From Gnetum montanum (taxonomy: Eukaryota > Streptophyta > Gnetopsida > Gnetales > Gnetaceae), in assembly GCA_015680685.1 (NCBI GenBank), contig MNCI01001919.1, positions 261,493 through 325,492 of the forward strand: a DNA stretch of 64,000 nt, written 5' to 3'. The notes below the pieces were generated by a model. The model had not been told where the DNA came from and searched no databases. It saw nothing but the letters and a program-made list of their open reading frames with translations. The position numbers were made by a program, and so were the translations under genes. This document shows, in pieces, positions 34,629 to 47,638 of this stretch (position 1 is the stretch's first letter; the number at the start of each line of letters is the position of its first letter).

Positions 34629-37443
34629 ATGGCATTGAAAGGCAAACATACACAAGAAGGAGGACCATCTCAACAAAGGGAGAAACGACCAAGAACAAGA
34701 AGGAGCAAAGAACAAGCCCAAGAAGAATCACTTGCAACCTACACCATAGGTCCTCTTAGAAAAGAGGTCGAGGTGGAATCTATTTCTCAAATTCTAGAAC
34801 TAGTAGCAGCAACAAAACATTCTCATTGAGATGAGGCACTAGCTTAGCAAGCAAACCTTGAGGTGACCTTGATAGAAGCTTGCATGAATCAAATCAAATC
34901 AAGGTCCAAAAAATAGTGCTCCAACAGTTAAACTTTGGCTTTTTCCTAGAACAAGTACCTAAAGAAGTATAGGACCAACTAAAGACCTGTCCCATGTGGC
35001 CAATTATCACTTTCACTAGGGAGTGATACATGGAAAAGACATTCTTATTCTAAAACAATAGGCATGTTGGTGCAATGGTCAAAATCAAAGACATCTTAGT
35101 GTCCTACTTAGTGCAGGCCATTGCAGAAGTGCTTAGATTGCTAGAAACTGAGGTGAATCTCGCTGAGATTCCAATGCAAGCAAACCCTAGCATCAAAAAG
35201 GAATGGATGTGACGATGCTATGGTGTCGACTACAAGGAGTATGGTGTGCTCACACTAGTAGAAAAAATTCACTACAAGATTGTGGCCTTTCACCTAAACC
35301 TCACGGTGAGGCCCAGCAAAATCATTTCCTTTTCTACCCATGTGTGTGCTACTCTAAGTGAAAGATTCCCTATCAACCTTCCACATATAATCTATCTAAA
35401 AATAGAGAAGCAGTTTAAAGAGAATGAACATGGAAGGAAGGCACTCCCCTTCCCATGCCTCATCAAGAAACTCTATCAAAGAGGAGAAAAAGTTCGTTAT
35501 ACAAATGATGCTATCATGCATGCTCCAACCGCTAATTGGGCAAAGATGATGAAAGATAAAACACCTACAACAATCATTCAAGAAGAGAAGCAATAGCCAC
35601 CACCTCCACCTACCACTCAAACAACTATGTCGAACGTCATTGCAATAGCCCAATAGTTGCATAAATATCAAAAATGGCTCTTGAGCAAACAAAAGCAACA
35701 AGCAAGCACAAGTGGAAAGGACCCATCTATGTACCAGTTAGTGATGAGTCACCTAAATGAGGTGGCCCGAACAATCAGCCTAATGGGGGAAGGTGGATCT
35801 ATGTTCTCATCCCAACAAATGCAATTGTCTGCAAGGTCCACTCGTAGTGTTAGAAAGGTCACAATATCTCTCATAAAATAGTAGCCACTCTCAGAAATCT
35901 TTGGAAACATTGTGACCTTCTTGGTGTGCTTGGAGGATGGTAAAGGGGCAACAATGCTGGTGATGCAGCACCAAGGGCAAGAGATAGTAGTAGAGGTGGT
36001 TGCTGATAGAATCGTCAAAACATTCAATGCAATTGCAGTATCTGTATGTGATGTCACTACACTCAAAGATGTGCAGACATTCACAAAAATCATAAGTAGC
36101 AAATTAAGCACAACACAGCATGAAGAACTATTGTATCAACTAGTGGGAATTGGGCAACCACGTCTAAATGTTTTTGATTTTCTAGATAGTATTATTGTAA
36201 CCTAGTCAAAACTACTAGAGGCAAGGGGCAAAAACATCATCTTGAAAGGGCAACTCAAAACAACCAAGAAGCTAAACAAATGCTTGGCTATTGAAGTTGC
36301 TAAATTAAGAGCCCAAATTGTCAACCCTGCATTTCTCAACCCAGCATTGACAAAAGATGAAGCTCTTGAATAGCTTCACACCAGATTGAAAAGGGTTGAG
36401 GGTGTGATGGAGATGGCAATATTCTACTGATCCTTAACAACGGCTACCAAACACAAAATTCAAAAGGCCTTGGATTTAACTTGCCAAGAGAATGTGCAAC
36501 TAACCACAAAGAACCATCACCTGTGAAATGTTAATATGCATAAATAACAGTTGAATGACTTTATCCATCAACAACATAAGCAACTAGTCAAAGTGAACAT
36601 AGAGCTAAGGAGATTGGCAACTGAAAATAGAAACCTCTCCATGGAGGAGGTTGAGGCCCTTCGCCAAAAGACTACAATAAAGGTAGTTGCCTAGAAATTA
36701 GAGGCTCTCAAATTTGAGAAAGTCAAGGATCATTACAAAAATCAAGTCAATCTATAGAAAGAAGTTAATAAAAAGCACATCTAGTTGACGAAGGCAAAAG
36801 TAAATAAAACCCTTCAGCAACTCCAGCAAGAGAAGTTTGGCAATCTATCCTTGATGGGACATATGGCTATAATAAGGTGAAAATCTACATGGAGCTTGCC
36901 AATTTCTGATGTGCAAATCTGGCCATGTTGATTGTCGTACAACTATAGTTAGAATTAGGAAAGCACGCGGCCAACTCGCACTTGTTATACAAGGCTTAGT
37001 TCAAGCATCACAAGGACACCAAGCAAAAGCTTGTGGTGGCAAACACGGAACTCGAGGTTCTCAAGGGCAAATACACTAATCAAAAATCTACTCCAAAAAA
37101 CCTAACCACAAAAATGAATGACTACCAGGAGTTGCAAAATGCAATCAAGGCGTTTGATGTCGAATGCAAATAATTCGTTGTCTGGTTTGTCAAGAGTTAT
37201 TCCCGATAATGCCCTATCCGTGGAATATCCTCATTCCAGGCCACATTGGCAATGTCATGTGGACTATGAATGATCCCCAGAGTAAGGAGGATGAGATGAA
37301 GGCATTATTAGATGCTTTTTGCCTTCCATCAAAGGTTGCAACCACACTAGGATGGCCACTGTTGCCTCAACCACCACACATAACCAAAGTCAACGAAGAT
37401 TCTTCAAAACCTCAGAAACCTCCACCACCTAAGACTATCTAAT
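34629..37443 (+). pseudogene. E3 ORF2: 3' extra ORF with plant-transposon-protein-like domain and coiled coil
   Basis: The start is ATG 34629 after gattgcat (an acceptor-like tgcag in EN). The N-terminus is basic (KRPRTRRSK, about 34680-34712). After a frameshift, one frame runs from 35246 to about 36900, with stops mostly at former Gln codons. Around 34980-35400 the words CPMWPIITFTRE, YKIVAFHLNL and LSERFPINLPHIIYLKI resemble the 'putative plant transposon protein' domain (PF20167-like, recalled by eye). From about 36200 to 36850 the sequence is Leu/Glu/Lys/Gln-rich with heptad-like spacing, a likely coiled coil. The last part (37164-37442) has CLVCQ and a Pro-rich end. No signal peptide or transmembrane segment typical of env is visible. 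Confidence 0.65.
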
Positions 37444-37662
37444 CTTCTCAATTGCCTTCATGCCATCAAAGGATGTGCTATTCAATTTGAGTAATCATGT
37501 TATAGTGTTCAATTTTGTGTCACAAACACCACAATTTTTTGTAATGTTGTTGATTTGTACACTTAGGCATTCAATTTGTGAAGTTAATTTGTTATGTCAA
37601 GAGTCGATCAATAATCCCCTACCTTTCCAATTTTGTAAAAAAACTCAAGAACGAGTTTTCAT

Positions 37663-37677
37663 TCAATTGTGGGGGTA
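37663..37677 (+). other. E3 polypurine tract
   Basis: The sequence tcaattgtgggggta directly precedes the TGATGAATC start of the 3' LTR. The same place in E1 has tcagtcatgggggta, and in EN tcagtcgtgggggta. Confidence 0.85.
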
Positions 37678-38370
37678 TGATGAATCATCGTTGTATCACA
37701 TCAACAAGCCTCCATCAATGCAACCCCATCTACATGGTGTTGCCCCATCAACGAGGCTGCATCAACGTAACATTTACTACCTCTATGGAGCCCCATCAAC
37801 ACAGCGCTACAATAAAATCTATAAATACATGCTCAACAACTATGTTTATAGTATGTCTTAAAATAGTTGTAGCAAAGTTCTTGTAGTTTTGTTATTTAAG
37901 AGTTACAATATTTCTCTAAATGCCCCCAACAAGAGCTATAAAGTGTATGAATCTTTATTCAAGCATTGTTGTACCTAAACACACCAATGTGAATGGTAAT
38001 CAAGATGAACCTTTTAATGAAACACTTAGAATAGATTAATGATTCATTTATGCATTTATTATTTTCATTAACTAAGCAAAAAATTAAATTAAATTAAATT
38101 TCAAGTGATTAGTCAATTAATTAAGCTAAATAGATTAAACACATAAGTATGACCACTCTATGCGTAAACATGTATTCGCTTAGTAATCCCAACAACATTA
38201 TTGCTTGGTTTACCCAGTAGCATAACACTTGGTAGCCCTAGCAATGAATACATGGGTTTAAAATGTGTACGAAAAATAAAACTAGATGCTTATGTTAGAC
38301 TAGTTAGAGATTAGTTAATTAGTTAAATCAAATAAGTTATTAAATTACTTCATTTCTCCATCTTATTAGG
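37678..38370 (+). mobile_element. E3 3' LTR, truncated
   Basis: It is collinear with the 5' LTR from TGATGAATCATC through the TATA box (about 37818-37825) to ttacttcatttctcc. It then breaks off at about 38370, so about 240 bp including the CA terminus are missing. No TSD can be tested. The rest of the interrupted LINE is not found on this side either, so a deletion removed the right boundary. Confidence 0.85.
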
Positions 38371-38928
38371 ATGTTCATAGGTTGTCTCTCTCCCTAGAGT
38401 TAAAAATAATTAGCCTTTAAAGTTCATCTCAAGAGGGGATTCAAAAAAACCAATAGGTAAGTGAAAACCTAATCTTTTTTAGAGTCAGTACACTTATACT
38501 AAGCAAAGCCTTAACGATTTAATGATGTCTATGTACTCTAAAAAAGGAGCACCTTACCATTATAAAGAATATGACCCTATAACTAAAAAACCAAACACCT
38601 TACCATTTCCAAATATTGACCATTAAAGTATTAAAAACCACTAATGTTTATTCTTAAACACCTTTTAATGTCTTGAACATTGTAAAAATAAAAAATACCA
38701 CACCAAAATTTACTTCGTTATTGAAATAGGTACCTAAACTTATACAAAAGCGCGGGTAATGATTAATATCTTTCTTTAAAAACATTGATTTCAAGAACCA
38801 AGACAAAATAGGATCCATGGCAACAGCAGAATGACAAACTTGAAGAGTGAAACCAAATGTTCACTTTCAATTATACATATGTTTTAAATTGTTAGAAAAT
38901 AGCAAATCAACTGCATTTACTAAAATGA
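38371..38928. other. 3' flank of the proteasome gene
   Basis: No gene or element is recognised. It contains the 3' UTR of the minus-strand proteasome gene next to 38929. No perfect AATAAA is seen on the minus strand within the first ~200 bp, so the polyadenylation site cannot be placed. Confidence 0.5.
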
Positions 38929-41900
38929 TCACTCGACCTCGGCCAAATAGTCATCAATTTCTGCAGGTGTCAAGACCCTGTTGAACATGAAAATCAAATT
39001 TTAGGAAAAACTATATATAACTAGACTTAGGGATCTGCTCATTACTAGAAAAATATCAAAGAAATTAGAAATTAAACCTGAACTTTCTATCGGTGCCCAC
39101 TACACCAATCTCAATATTTTTTCCCGAAATTTGCCCTTCAAACCTGAAAACGTAAAAGGAAATAACAATGGCATTTTGACACGATCCTTAATCATACTTG
39201 TGAAGAAATTGTATTAATTAGTTAAAATTTATGAAAGTCTAGGCTGCATTAGGATAGCAATGGCAACAATCCTACCCTTCTTTCAGTGTCAAAATGGCAG
39301 TATGAACAGCATCATCAAGTTCCATATCCTCTGTATATCTGCATGAATGTACTAACAACAGGTTTACAAAAAATCATATTCATAAGGTTTACAAAAAATC
39401 ATTTTCACAGACTCCTTTTAATACCTAAAAAGAAAAAGCTTTTGTCGTATTCAATATGGTATACATGAATATGAATATAACAAAGAACTTCAAGTTCCAA
39501 GTGCAAACACAAGTCCCTAATGCAAGACTATAATTATACAACTCACTACCAAGATGTGATCCCTGTAACCCTGATAGTCAAGTCTAATCAACATATAAAT
39601 CAAATCAACCTTGTCCCTCAAATCAACATATCGCATGTCTCCTAATGGCAACAAAAACATGGAAAGAAGAGAGAATGTAGAAAAACCATACACCTCGATT
39701 ATTTTGTTCTTTACTGGATTAACACACAACCTGATGGTGAATGTTTACTGTGACCCTAGGTTTGAAGTGCTGTGATTTAAGTCCTTGAACCATTACCGAG
39801 GAGCTATATTACCCTTAGGAATAACATCAACCGCAGAACCTAACCATACCAAGAGAAAGTCCACATTGAATATTTAAAAAGCAAAGGTTATCATCTGTAA
39901 TTGTTCACATATTTTTGAATTCATACAAATAAAAGAGTGCCCTAGATATTTTGGAAGATATTGCTGAAGTAAAGAAGAAGATGTGAACCATAATATATTC
40001 ACCAAGAATAGCCAACTTGACGAATTCCATAAAGTATCAAAATATCAATGCTATCATGATTAAGAAATTAGATATAAAATTATATTCAAATAAATAAAAT
40101 TTGAACTGCACCTCTTTTCAAGAAAACTTTTAGCATTTGTGACATTTTTTCCCATAGCAGAAGCCTTCCACGAAAAATATGAACCGGACGGATCCACCTA
40201 TTCAAAAAGTGCAGTCAAAGATTAAATATGATAGTAACTAATAAAACCGTTTGTGCAAAAATATGTAATTTAATGATGACTTTTACACATGTGTAAACGC
40301 TTAATTATTGTTTGATTTGAACAGAAAAAATTATCATGTATAGATATTATGAGAGTTGAAGGTTCAAACAATGGTCAACACACCTGATACAGCTGTGGAC
40401 CATTATCATCAAAGCCAGCAACTAAGAGCGACACTCCAAATGGTCTTACTCCACTGCAAAATGATTTCAAGCAAGTAAACAACAGGAAAAATGCATAATC
40501 CATTCTAATACCACATTAGAAATTGTCTACCCACAAAACAGATAAACTAAATACAAATATTACACAGACTACATGCTAGGAAACTCAAGCCTAGGAGCCA
40601 AGTTATGCGTTTCAACAGACCCTGATTGTGTGAACTCCTGCATCACAGCTGCGGTCTCCCTTACAAGTTGTGTGACAGGAATATGCTCCTGAAAGCATTA
40701 TCCAAAAAAATTCAATACTTATTTTATTCATACATGAAAGTTTTGATCTTAAGCTAAGCAAATTACATGGAATAACTCTTATAAAATTTACAGTTTGGGA
40801 TCTCATCAGTGCATTCATATAATTAGATATTTAGGACAAAACTAAAAATATGTTAGTTGACAAGCAGTTGGAATGCAAATAAATTTTGCCATGTTGAAGA
40901 AATACTAATCATATTTTGTCATTGAATCTACTTGTCTTGCAAACATGGTTTCAACAAGTTCTAGTACATTAAATAACTTTTGTTTCAAAGTGATACCCTC
41001 TCATTTTAACTCAGCGTTCCTTTCTTGCAAATCACAAGTACTCTACAGCAATTTTTTCTTGTATCAATGTAACTTGACAAGGATTGGCAACGTGTTATTT
41101 AAAAGCTCCAACCCTCTTAAGCATGCCAGAATAGCAGAAAANTATTTAAAAGCTCCAACCCTCTTAAGCATGCCAGAATAGCAGAAAACAACCACATATT
41201 TTTCTCAGCTTGGATAGCAGAATACAATCTTGTATTTTGCTGCTTCCTTACATATATATGAAGTGTTGCTATCACATTTTTCCATAACAATGATACTCTC
41301 TGTACTAAAGATGTATAGGTAATATTAACAAGAAAAACTTTAAAATGTTATATACAACCACACATACTCCAACCTAGACAAGGTAATCCTACCTACAACC
41401 ATTATATGTTTCCTAAAATATCATGCAGCATTAAAACTGAGTATGGTATCCAAAAACATGCACCTGTCACATATGTACTTAAATGCATAAACTTTTTACT
41501 ATGTAAAATGTAACACAATGCAATACTTTATTCAAAAAAAAAATTATAAGCAGGAAAGACCCACAACTTATTTAAACATGCAAATAAGTCAAGAGTGCAC
41601 TCTATAGCACTCAGAAACAAGCAATATCTAATAACTGTACTTACTGTACTTTTCCGATATCATCAAATTCAAACATGTTGGTTAGTTTCTAAACAATAAA
41701 TGCACAAAACTTACTTTGTATAGCTTGTGATACTGCTGTGTTTGCTTTCTACTTTTGCGCACTAGAACTCTAGAATCGGGACCCATACCACTGAAGGAAA
41801 CACAAACATGCATATGTTTCAAAATAAAAGAATAAACTATAAAATAGTGCATGCTGATTAAACAAGGAATATTAATAAGCACTAAATTTCAAACTTAATT

Positions 41901-43558
41901 CACAATTCAAGAAGAAAAATCTTCTCCAGCACATGCAACTACTTTAAATAATCAATTCGTACAAAATCTTTTATCTTCTTCTAATACTACAAAATGAATG
42001 GGATAAATCATTTGAACCTGTATGTCACTCCAATATTAGATGTTAAAAGCTGTATCTTTTGAACCTACATGTTCAGAAAGCACGTTGTCAATATGAATGT
42101 ACACGCTTGCCAAAAATAAGGACATAGCTACTTCATAATATTAACACATAAAATTTATGATATCAGCATTTAGTGATATGTATAAACACAGCACCCATAA
42201 AATACTAGTCTTCGTTTAAACTGCAAATGATAAGGATAATTTTTTTAGTTAAAACCATTAACAAGTTAGAATCTAAGTTAGACCATACCGATGATTCATC
42301 AACCAATATCGAAGGCAGTTTTTTCTCTGTTGCAACAACAACTCCATTTGCAGCTGCATTTATTTGGTAAACAGTTATTAGACTGTGTAACCATGAATTA
42401 TTAATCTGCATGATTGCCAAATACTAGCTTAAAATTTTGTTCTAAAAATGCAGCAATTGCAAACAATGATACAAAGCATGATAGCATGACCAATCAAAAT
42501 AAATGAAGGGGTTGATAAACTCTGCTGATCTCCTTGTACAGGATTTTCACATTGGTTTTACATTCTCAGCAAGCTAAGCTACTTAAATGGTAGTAGCATT
42601 AGAAGTTAGAACATAACTCATGTTTTCAAATAGCTTTTCTTCTGTGCATAAGAAAAATTTAAAACAGTAGCTAATGTTACTTACCCCATATACAAGCACA
42701 GACAACTTTCTTATTAGGTGAAATTTGGGAGTAACACTCATAGATGAGATGATTAAGTCATCTTACATAGTTTGGTCATGTGCTAAGATTACTGTAGAAT
42801 GCTCTTGTTGAAAAAGTTGGCTTTACTAAAGTTGAGGAGAACATCAAAGAGGTAGACCAAAACATACATGGCCTGTTACCCAACCTTGGGTATTAATGTT
42901 TATCTGGTTTTCAATAAAAGGAAATGATGAATAAGAATTTATATAGCCCACTCCATGCAGTTGGGATCAGGATAGGATGATGACAATGATATACAAAAAT
43001 CACGGAGCTTAAGTGAACCTAAAGCTAAGGGGAAATGGTGTGGATTGAAACAAACACGTCTGCATTAAGCACTCCAAGCAGCAATTAGTGTTTCATGACA
43101 ACCAAAAAAATTTCTTTGCTTTAGTCCTTGTACAACAAAGCTTCTCCAAAACATGGTTTCATACATATGGCTATCACTGATATGGTGTTTATGAAAACCC
43201 CGCAATAAATAGAACACAAACTGCATTGTCTGAAACTCAGAAATTACACAACTTAAAAGGCCAAATGCCTACTAAGAACCATTATGTCAACAAATCCAGA
43301 ATCAATTTAAATTGATAAGAATTCAAAACATACCTTTGATTCCCAAAGAAGTCTGCCCTGATCCGACGGCCATTAGAGCATGCTCGATCTGTACGAGCTT
43401 TCCAGTAGGGCTACCAGATACGGAAAACGAAAAACTTAAGATGCAGGTAAATTGAAGAGAGAGAGAAAGATCATGAAAGGTTTTTATACATAAATCCGTG
43501 TAAAATATGCAACCTACCTGAACGTTGTAAGGGAAAACGAGTACTGACTATCTCCCAT
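38929..43558 (-). CDS. PAB1: 20S proteasome subunit alpha type-2 (PSMA2/PAB family), 11 exons, 235 aa, intact
   Basis: This is a non-catalytic subunit of the alpha ring of the 20S proteasome, which gates substrate entry into the protein-degrading core in cytosol and nucleus. Coding exons (minus): 43558-43518, 43410-43334, 42353-42289, 42064-42018, 41790-41715, 40688-40621, 40453-40384, 40197-40112, 39338-39276, 39143-39078, 38977-38929. They sum to 708 nt with a TGA stop, every intron is GT-AG, and no frame is broken. The N-terminus [19 protein letters not shown] is the alpha-subunit signature. [12 protein letters not shown] lies near residues 127-138, and the C-terminus is [14 protein letters not shown]. 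Length equals the plant family (235 aa). Introns are 100-1026 bp; intron 2 carries an RTE fragment and intron 5 an assembly flaw. Symbol given by similarity to Arabidopsis PAB1. This is the only convincing functional gene here. Confidence 0.97.
41096..41188. repeat. Exact 46-bp duplication around an N (probable assembly artefact) in intron 5
   Basis: The 46 bases at 41096-41141 are repeated without change at 41143-41188, with the window's single ambiguous base (n) at 41142 between them. A perfect duplicate across a one-base gap is what unresolved contig overlap produces. It lies inside intron 5 and does not affect the coding sequence. Confidence 0.85.
42735..42990 (+). mobile_element. RTE-type LINE 3' fragment in intron 2, antisense to the gene
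   Basis: On the plus strand it reads in pieces: a WFGHV-like word (about 42765-42785), KRGRPKHTW (about 42848-42875), then a 3' tail with ccactccatgcagttgggat (about 42948-42967) followed by a gatgatgacaatgat-like end. These are the C-terminus and 3' tail of plant RTE LINEs, also seen inverted at 22830-23100. It is 5'-truncated, as usual for LINE insertions. Intron 2 (42354-43333) is one of the two longest introns, partly because of it. Confidence 0.75.
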
Positions 43559-43900
43559 TTCCTGGCAAAGGAGGTAAGAAAAATAGCAGAACAGAACGCG
43601 ACTCTTCTTGGCTTGAACAAGGGCTTCAAAATCTTCGATTTGCTTGCAGAGTAAGAAAGCGATCAAGCTTCACAAGATCGCAGAAATAAGAGAATCGTTT
43701 TCAGATAAATTTCTGCCTTGATTTCTCAACGGTTAACGGGTAATAGCCGGAGTCCTTTGCATAATAACAACGCCCATGGCCCTTTTTTAATGTCAGTATT
43801 TTCACAAATTCATCGTTTTTAAAGTTGATGAATACCGACGAAGAAATGATAGCTAACGGAAGCTCGAGTATTATAGGGAATCATGGCCCATTTAGTAAGG
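43559..43900 (-). promoter_or_regulatory. 5' UTR and promoter region of the proteasome gene
   Basis: This is the sequence upstream of the minus-strand ATG at 43558. A TGGGCC word (43890-43885, minus strand) matches the plant 'site II' type element frequent in housekeeping promoters. No clear TATA box is visible within 300 bp, also common for such genes. The transcription start is not determinable by eye. Confidence 0.35.
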
Positions 43901-43974
43901 CATGGTCCTTTTTTTCTTGGTTTACAGCGACTCTTTTTAGTTTTTTTAGTTCAAATTTTAAATATATGTATGTA

Positions 43975-44165
43975 TATGGAACTTGAAATAATGGTAATAT
44001 AAGTACACCTCAAGTTTAATCAAAACTTTGTAACTTAGCATTGCCTACTAACTTAGCATTGCCTACTAAAATCAAACTCATAACTCGAGCTTTTAAATCA
44101 GGAGTCTTGGATAATACCTCATTATTATTAATTACAATTATTTAAATTCAAACATTGCTTAAGGT
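43975..44165. repeat. Dispersed repeat related to 23565-23830, with an 18-bp tandem duplication
   Basis: It shares aagtacacctcaag-tttaa and ..aatacctcatta-ttatt-attac words with the segment at 23590-23660. Inside it acttagcattgcctacta occurs twice in tandem (44033-44050, 44051-44068) without mismatch. Family unknown. Confidence 0.5.
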
Positions 44166-45642
44166 TTCATTACAAATAATAATGTGAGGATCTTATGGTT
44201 AATTAAAGTTTTGGAATAAAACTTTAAAACATAAATAGGAGATGAATTCAAAAAAAAAAAAAAACATTCTTCATGATTTGAGGATCATGCAAGTTTGGTT
44301 TAATATGCATATTTTATGATATATGAATTGTTATAACACATGGACTAATAGTTACATCCATCTAATCAATCACCCTACTACCCTTGTTATGGTGTGAATT
44401 GACTTTCGTCAAAATCTTCTATTTTCTACATTAAAGGGCTTTGAGATTAGGTTTCTATGAAATTTTGGTATTTTCTAAAAAAATCAAATATCTTAAATTT
44501 ATGAGACCTTTCTTTTTTCTTTGTTGGATCCTCAATAACTTTATGGAATGTTATAGTCAAGAAGATTGAGAAAATATTTATAAGTGGAAAGACAAGAAGC
44601 TTTTAATAGCCAAAAAGCTTACTTTTGTAAGTATATCATCCAAACAACTCATGTGTACTATTCTCATGTTGGACTCCTAGTAAAGCAACCATCCTAGAAA
44701 AAGTTTGTGTTGTATTGCATTAGATATCTATACTTCTTGCAAAGAGGACTATGGCGTAGGCTTAGTAAACCATTATATGTAGGGTATTGTCTAATTTGCC
44801 AAGTGAGTAATAAAGCACTTAACTAGAATGGGGCCTTAGAAGCTTTTCTTGTAAGTGCATCCAAATGAATAAGCTTAGAGGTAGTGATTACTTAAAAAAA
44901 TACTCATTTTTTAAACTTGATTCTTTTTCCTTGTAGGAAAACATGTCTTGTTGGTGGATCAAAAGTTATTTTCCTCCAAAATGGGCATGAAAGGAGTGTG
45001 GAGATCCTCATGGATTTCATGCCATTACAACCATTACCAAAGAACTAAATGACCCTAATTCCTTTATGTACTATGTCACAAGGATATGTAGGCTTGCAAA
45101 GGAGCTTTGGCTTCAATGCTTGGGCCATCGTCCTTCTCTTCAAAGTGATGCTTAGGGCTAGACATGTTAGAGAAGGAAGGTGGCTTAACTCTCTTAAGGA
45201 AATAATGTATTATGTATATGCTAGTACTTCAAAGTATGTTGAGTATGTTGCATAGGTTTGGTTGCTTATATGATTATAAATGCATCCTTGCAACACTCAT
45301 AACATTGGACTAATGTGTGACAAGTGAGGTTTGTACTTGTGTTGTACTTGCAAGTGCTATGATTGTTGAAGTGTGATCCACCTTGAGTCTGGTTTGAAAC
45401 ATTTGGCTACTTTGGACTCTTGGGTGGTGTTGAGCAATCCTTTCTTAGAGAAGTATCATTACACTTAGTATCAAAGCTAAGGTTTGTAGTTTAAGGCTAG
45501 TGTTGATTCATGATTGTTAATCATGGTTTGTTATTCATGATTTGTATGCTTCTATGCTATACAAGAAGAATAAATGATGCTAAAGGCTTGACAATACTTC
45601 TTTTGATTCTAATCTCCATAAAGAGATGATAAGCAAAGTAGT
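44166..45642. other. Unassigned region between the proteasome gene and E5
   Basis: An AT-rich start is followed by sequence without a supported gene. An open frame at 45049-45255 (68 aa) has no recognisable motif. The word ttagtatcaaagct at about 45458 resembles a tRNA-iMet-type primer site, so an old LTR may lie upstream, but no LTR termini could be matched. Confidence 0.4.
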
Positions 45643-46631
45643 TGATGAGCAACGGGTATCCCTACAACTAACCATATGAATCACAAGCATTCACATGCAA
45701 TCTAGTTGAATTCTATGGATGGAGCTAGTGTGGTATCTAGATTATTAAGTATTAATCCCAGGTCACTATCTTCTCACTTGGACTAGTGGTAGCTTTAATA
45801 TGTATGGCTTAGTCCAAAGTGAGGCATATGATTATTAATGTTGTGCAGTGAAGGTCAAATTATATAAGAGAATGAAAATTGGTTATTTAATCTAATTCAT
45901 AACAAAAAGATAAATCGTACACTATCTTAAGGATGATGAGTGTCCATTCCTAGCTTGATGTACACATCCTGAACTCACATACCCACTACTAGAATTACCA
46001 AGTGCTATGCTATTGGGCAAACTAAGCAATAACATTGCTAGGATTATTAAGTGAATACGTGTTTATGCTCAAAACTAGTCATGCTCATTCTATTGATTAA
46101 TTAACATGCATGGAAATGTGAATATCAACTGAGTACAATGAGAGTAAATTACATTGAAAGTAAAGTTATTCTAAGTTAAAATGTTGCAATGAATATGAAT
46201 CAATCTTAATCTTATTACCATTCATGGAATGTGTCCAAGTACAATGCCACTTGAATATCCACATTGTAGGCACTCATTGACTATTTGCTAAGATTATGAA
46301 ATAGAACTACAAGAGTTTGGCTATACTATTGATCAAATGATGCTAAATACATGGTGGATGGTTGCATATTAATAGGTAAATATAGGCATTGCATCGATGG
46401 AGATGTGTTAATGCATTTGGTTGTGTCAACAAGGATGCATTAATGCAACTAAGTTATAGCAGATGCGAAATAGCATCTATGATGTAGCAGCCAACTGAGA
46501 CACATCGACTAGAATGCTACAATGCAGATGCAATGTAACATCTATGATATCTTAGCCAATTGATACACTTGATAAAATAATGCTTCATCATGTCCCAACA
46601 ACTCAACTACCTAACATATGAAGTCTCATCA
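45643..46631 (-). mobile_element. E5 3' LTR
   Basis: On the minus strand it starts TGATGAGAC (46631) directly after a polypurine tract and ends TTGCTCATCA at 45643, 989 bp. R/U5 words (gttagttgtagggatacc, gcttgtgattcatatgg) match the other LTRs. The U3 has repeated gcgatatagcat/tgatgtagc-type words instead of GATATC arrays. Confidence 0.88.
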
Positions 46632-46645
46632 TACCCCCATGACTA
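46632..46645 (-). other. E5 polypurine tract
   Basis: Minus strand tagtcatgggggta abuts the LTR start at 46631, the same tract as in E1, E3 and EN. Confidence 0.85.
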
Positions 46646-46836
46646 ACTAAAAACTCATCCATGAGTTATATATAAATGGACAAATTTCCATTACAAAATT
46701 ATGGGGTGACCTAGACTAGATTGGCTACATAACAAAATTAGAGTGCTACATTACAAAATTTTATTCGAGTGTCTGTATTAAAAAATGATAAAAAGATTGG
46801 ATAGATATTAAATTTTACAAAATTGCAAAGGTCTTT
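46646..46836 (-). mobile_element. E5 internal sequence, 3' piece (left of nested EN)
   Basis: This matches E6 at about 59392-59575 (for example atgaca/atgataaaaag, attaaattttacaaaattg). It ends in the TSD tcttt (46832-46836). The rest continues at 53429 on the other side of EN. Confidence 0.85.
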
Positions 46837-47637
46837 TGATAAGTCATGAATTGTTGGTCGTGATATCGCACCCATGATATCACGTACGCGATATCACAGC
46901 CTGTCTCCTCATTTATAAATAAGAGGCAAGTAGATTTGGTAAAGAAGTTTTTAGTATTAACATAGGGACTTTTTGTCAGTTTTTCCTCTCAACCCTTTCT
47001 CCCAATGCATGCCCGCAGTGTGATGATTGTAATTGTATGGCATCCTTATTCGAGTGTGACGTACTTGGACATGCACATGACCAGCAATAAAGATTGAGAT
47101 TACTTCATCATTGCAGCATCCACCTAGCTTAATTATTTAATTGTCATTGTTATTTATTTATTTCTTAGTTAACATCTCTCTACCCTTATCTCCTAGTAAT
47201 GCAGAATGAGTATGACTTAATCACGAGCATTTAAGTGTGGCTACTTGGTAACCCAGTAGCGTACCTAGGCCATGCGCTTGGTAATCCTAGTGGTAGTTGT
47301 GCATGAGGTCCAAGATGTGTATGGATGATCAAGGAGTGGATGCTCATCGCACTTAGGCTAGTTTAGATTCTCTCTCCTCCTCTCTCTCCTAGCTTAGTTG
47401 ATATTATTTCCCATCATACCCAGGAGTAGCATTAGTGTAGGAACACATCATACACCTCACCTTGGACTAAACCATATGTGACAAAGCTAATACTAGTCTA
47501 GGTGGGAAGACAGTGAACTACGATTTACGAGTAACTGTCTAGATACAACAACTAGTCTATCTACGGAGTTTGACCGGATCATGCATGAAATGCTCGTATT
47601 CGTATGCTTGAGTGTAGGGGTGCCTTGTCACTCATCA
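46837..47637 (+). mobile_element. EN 5' LTR
   Basis: 801 bp, from TGATAAGTC to CTCATCA, preceded by the TSD tcttt. Its U3 has three GATATC units (about 46860-46905) against five in the 3' LTR. A TATA box (tataaata) lies at about 46913-46920. R/U5 words include cttggtaacccagtagcg. Confidence 0.95.
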
Positions 47638-47638
47638 T

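Noticed and set aside
34629-37443. ORF2 as a retroviral-type env gene
   Set aside because: Position and acceptor-like start fit env, but no signal peptide, transmembrane segment or cleavage site is visible, and the domain wording points to another plant family.
42205-42420. Short minus-strand ORFs at 42205-42420, 41682-41882 and 40612-40818
   Set aside because: These are proteasome exons 3, 5 and 6 read through into flanking introns, not separate genes.
45458-45472. tRNA-iMet-type primer site and hidden LTR before 45640
   Set aside because: Only a 12-14 nt resemblance; no LTR termini, TATA box or gag could be matched to it.
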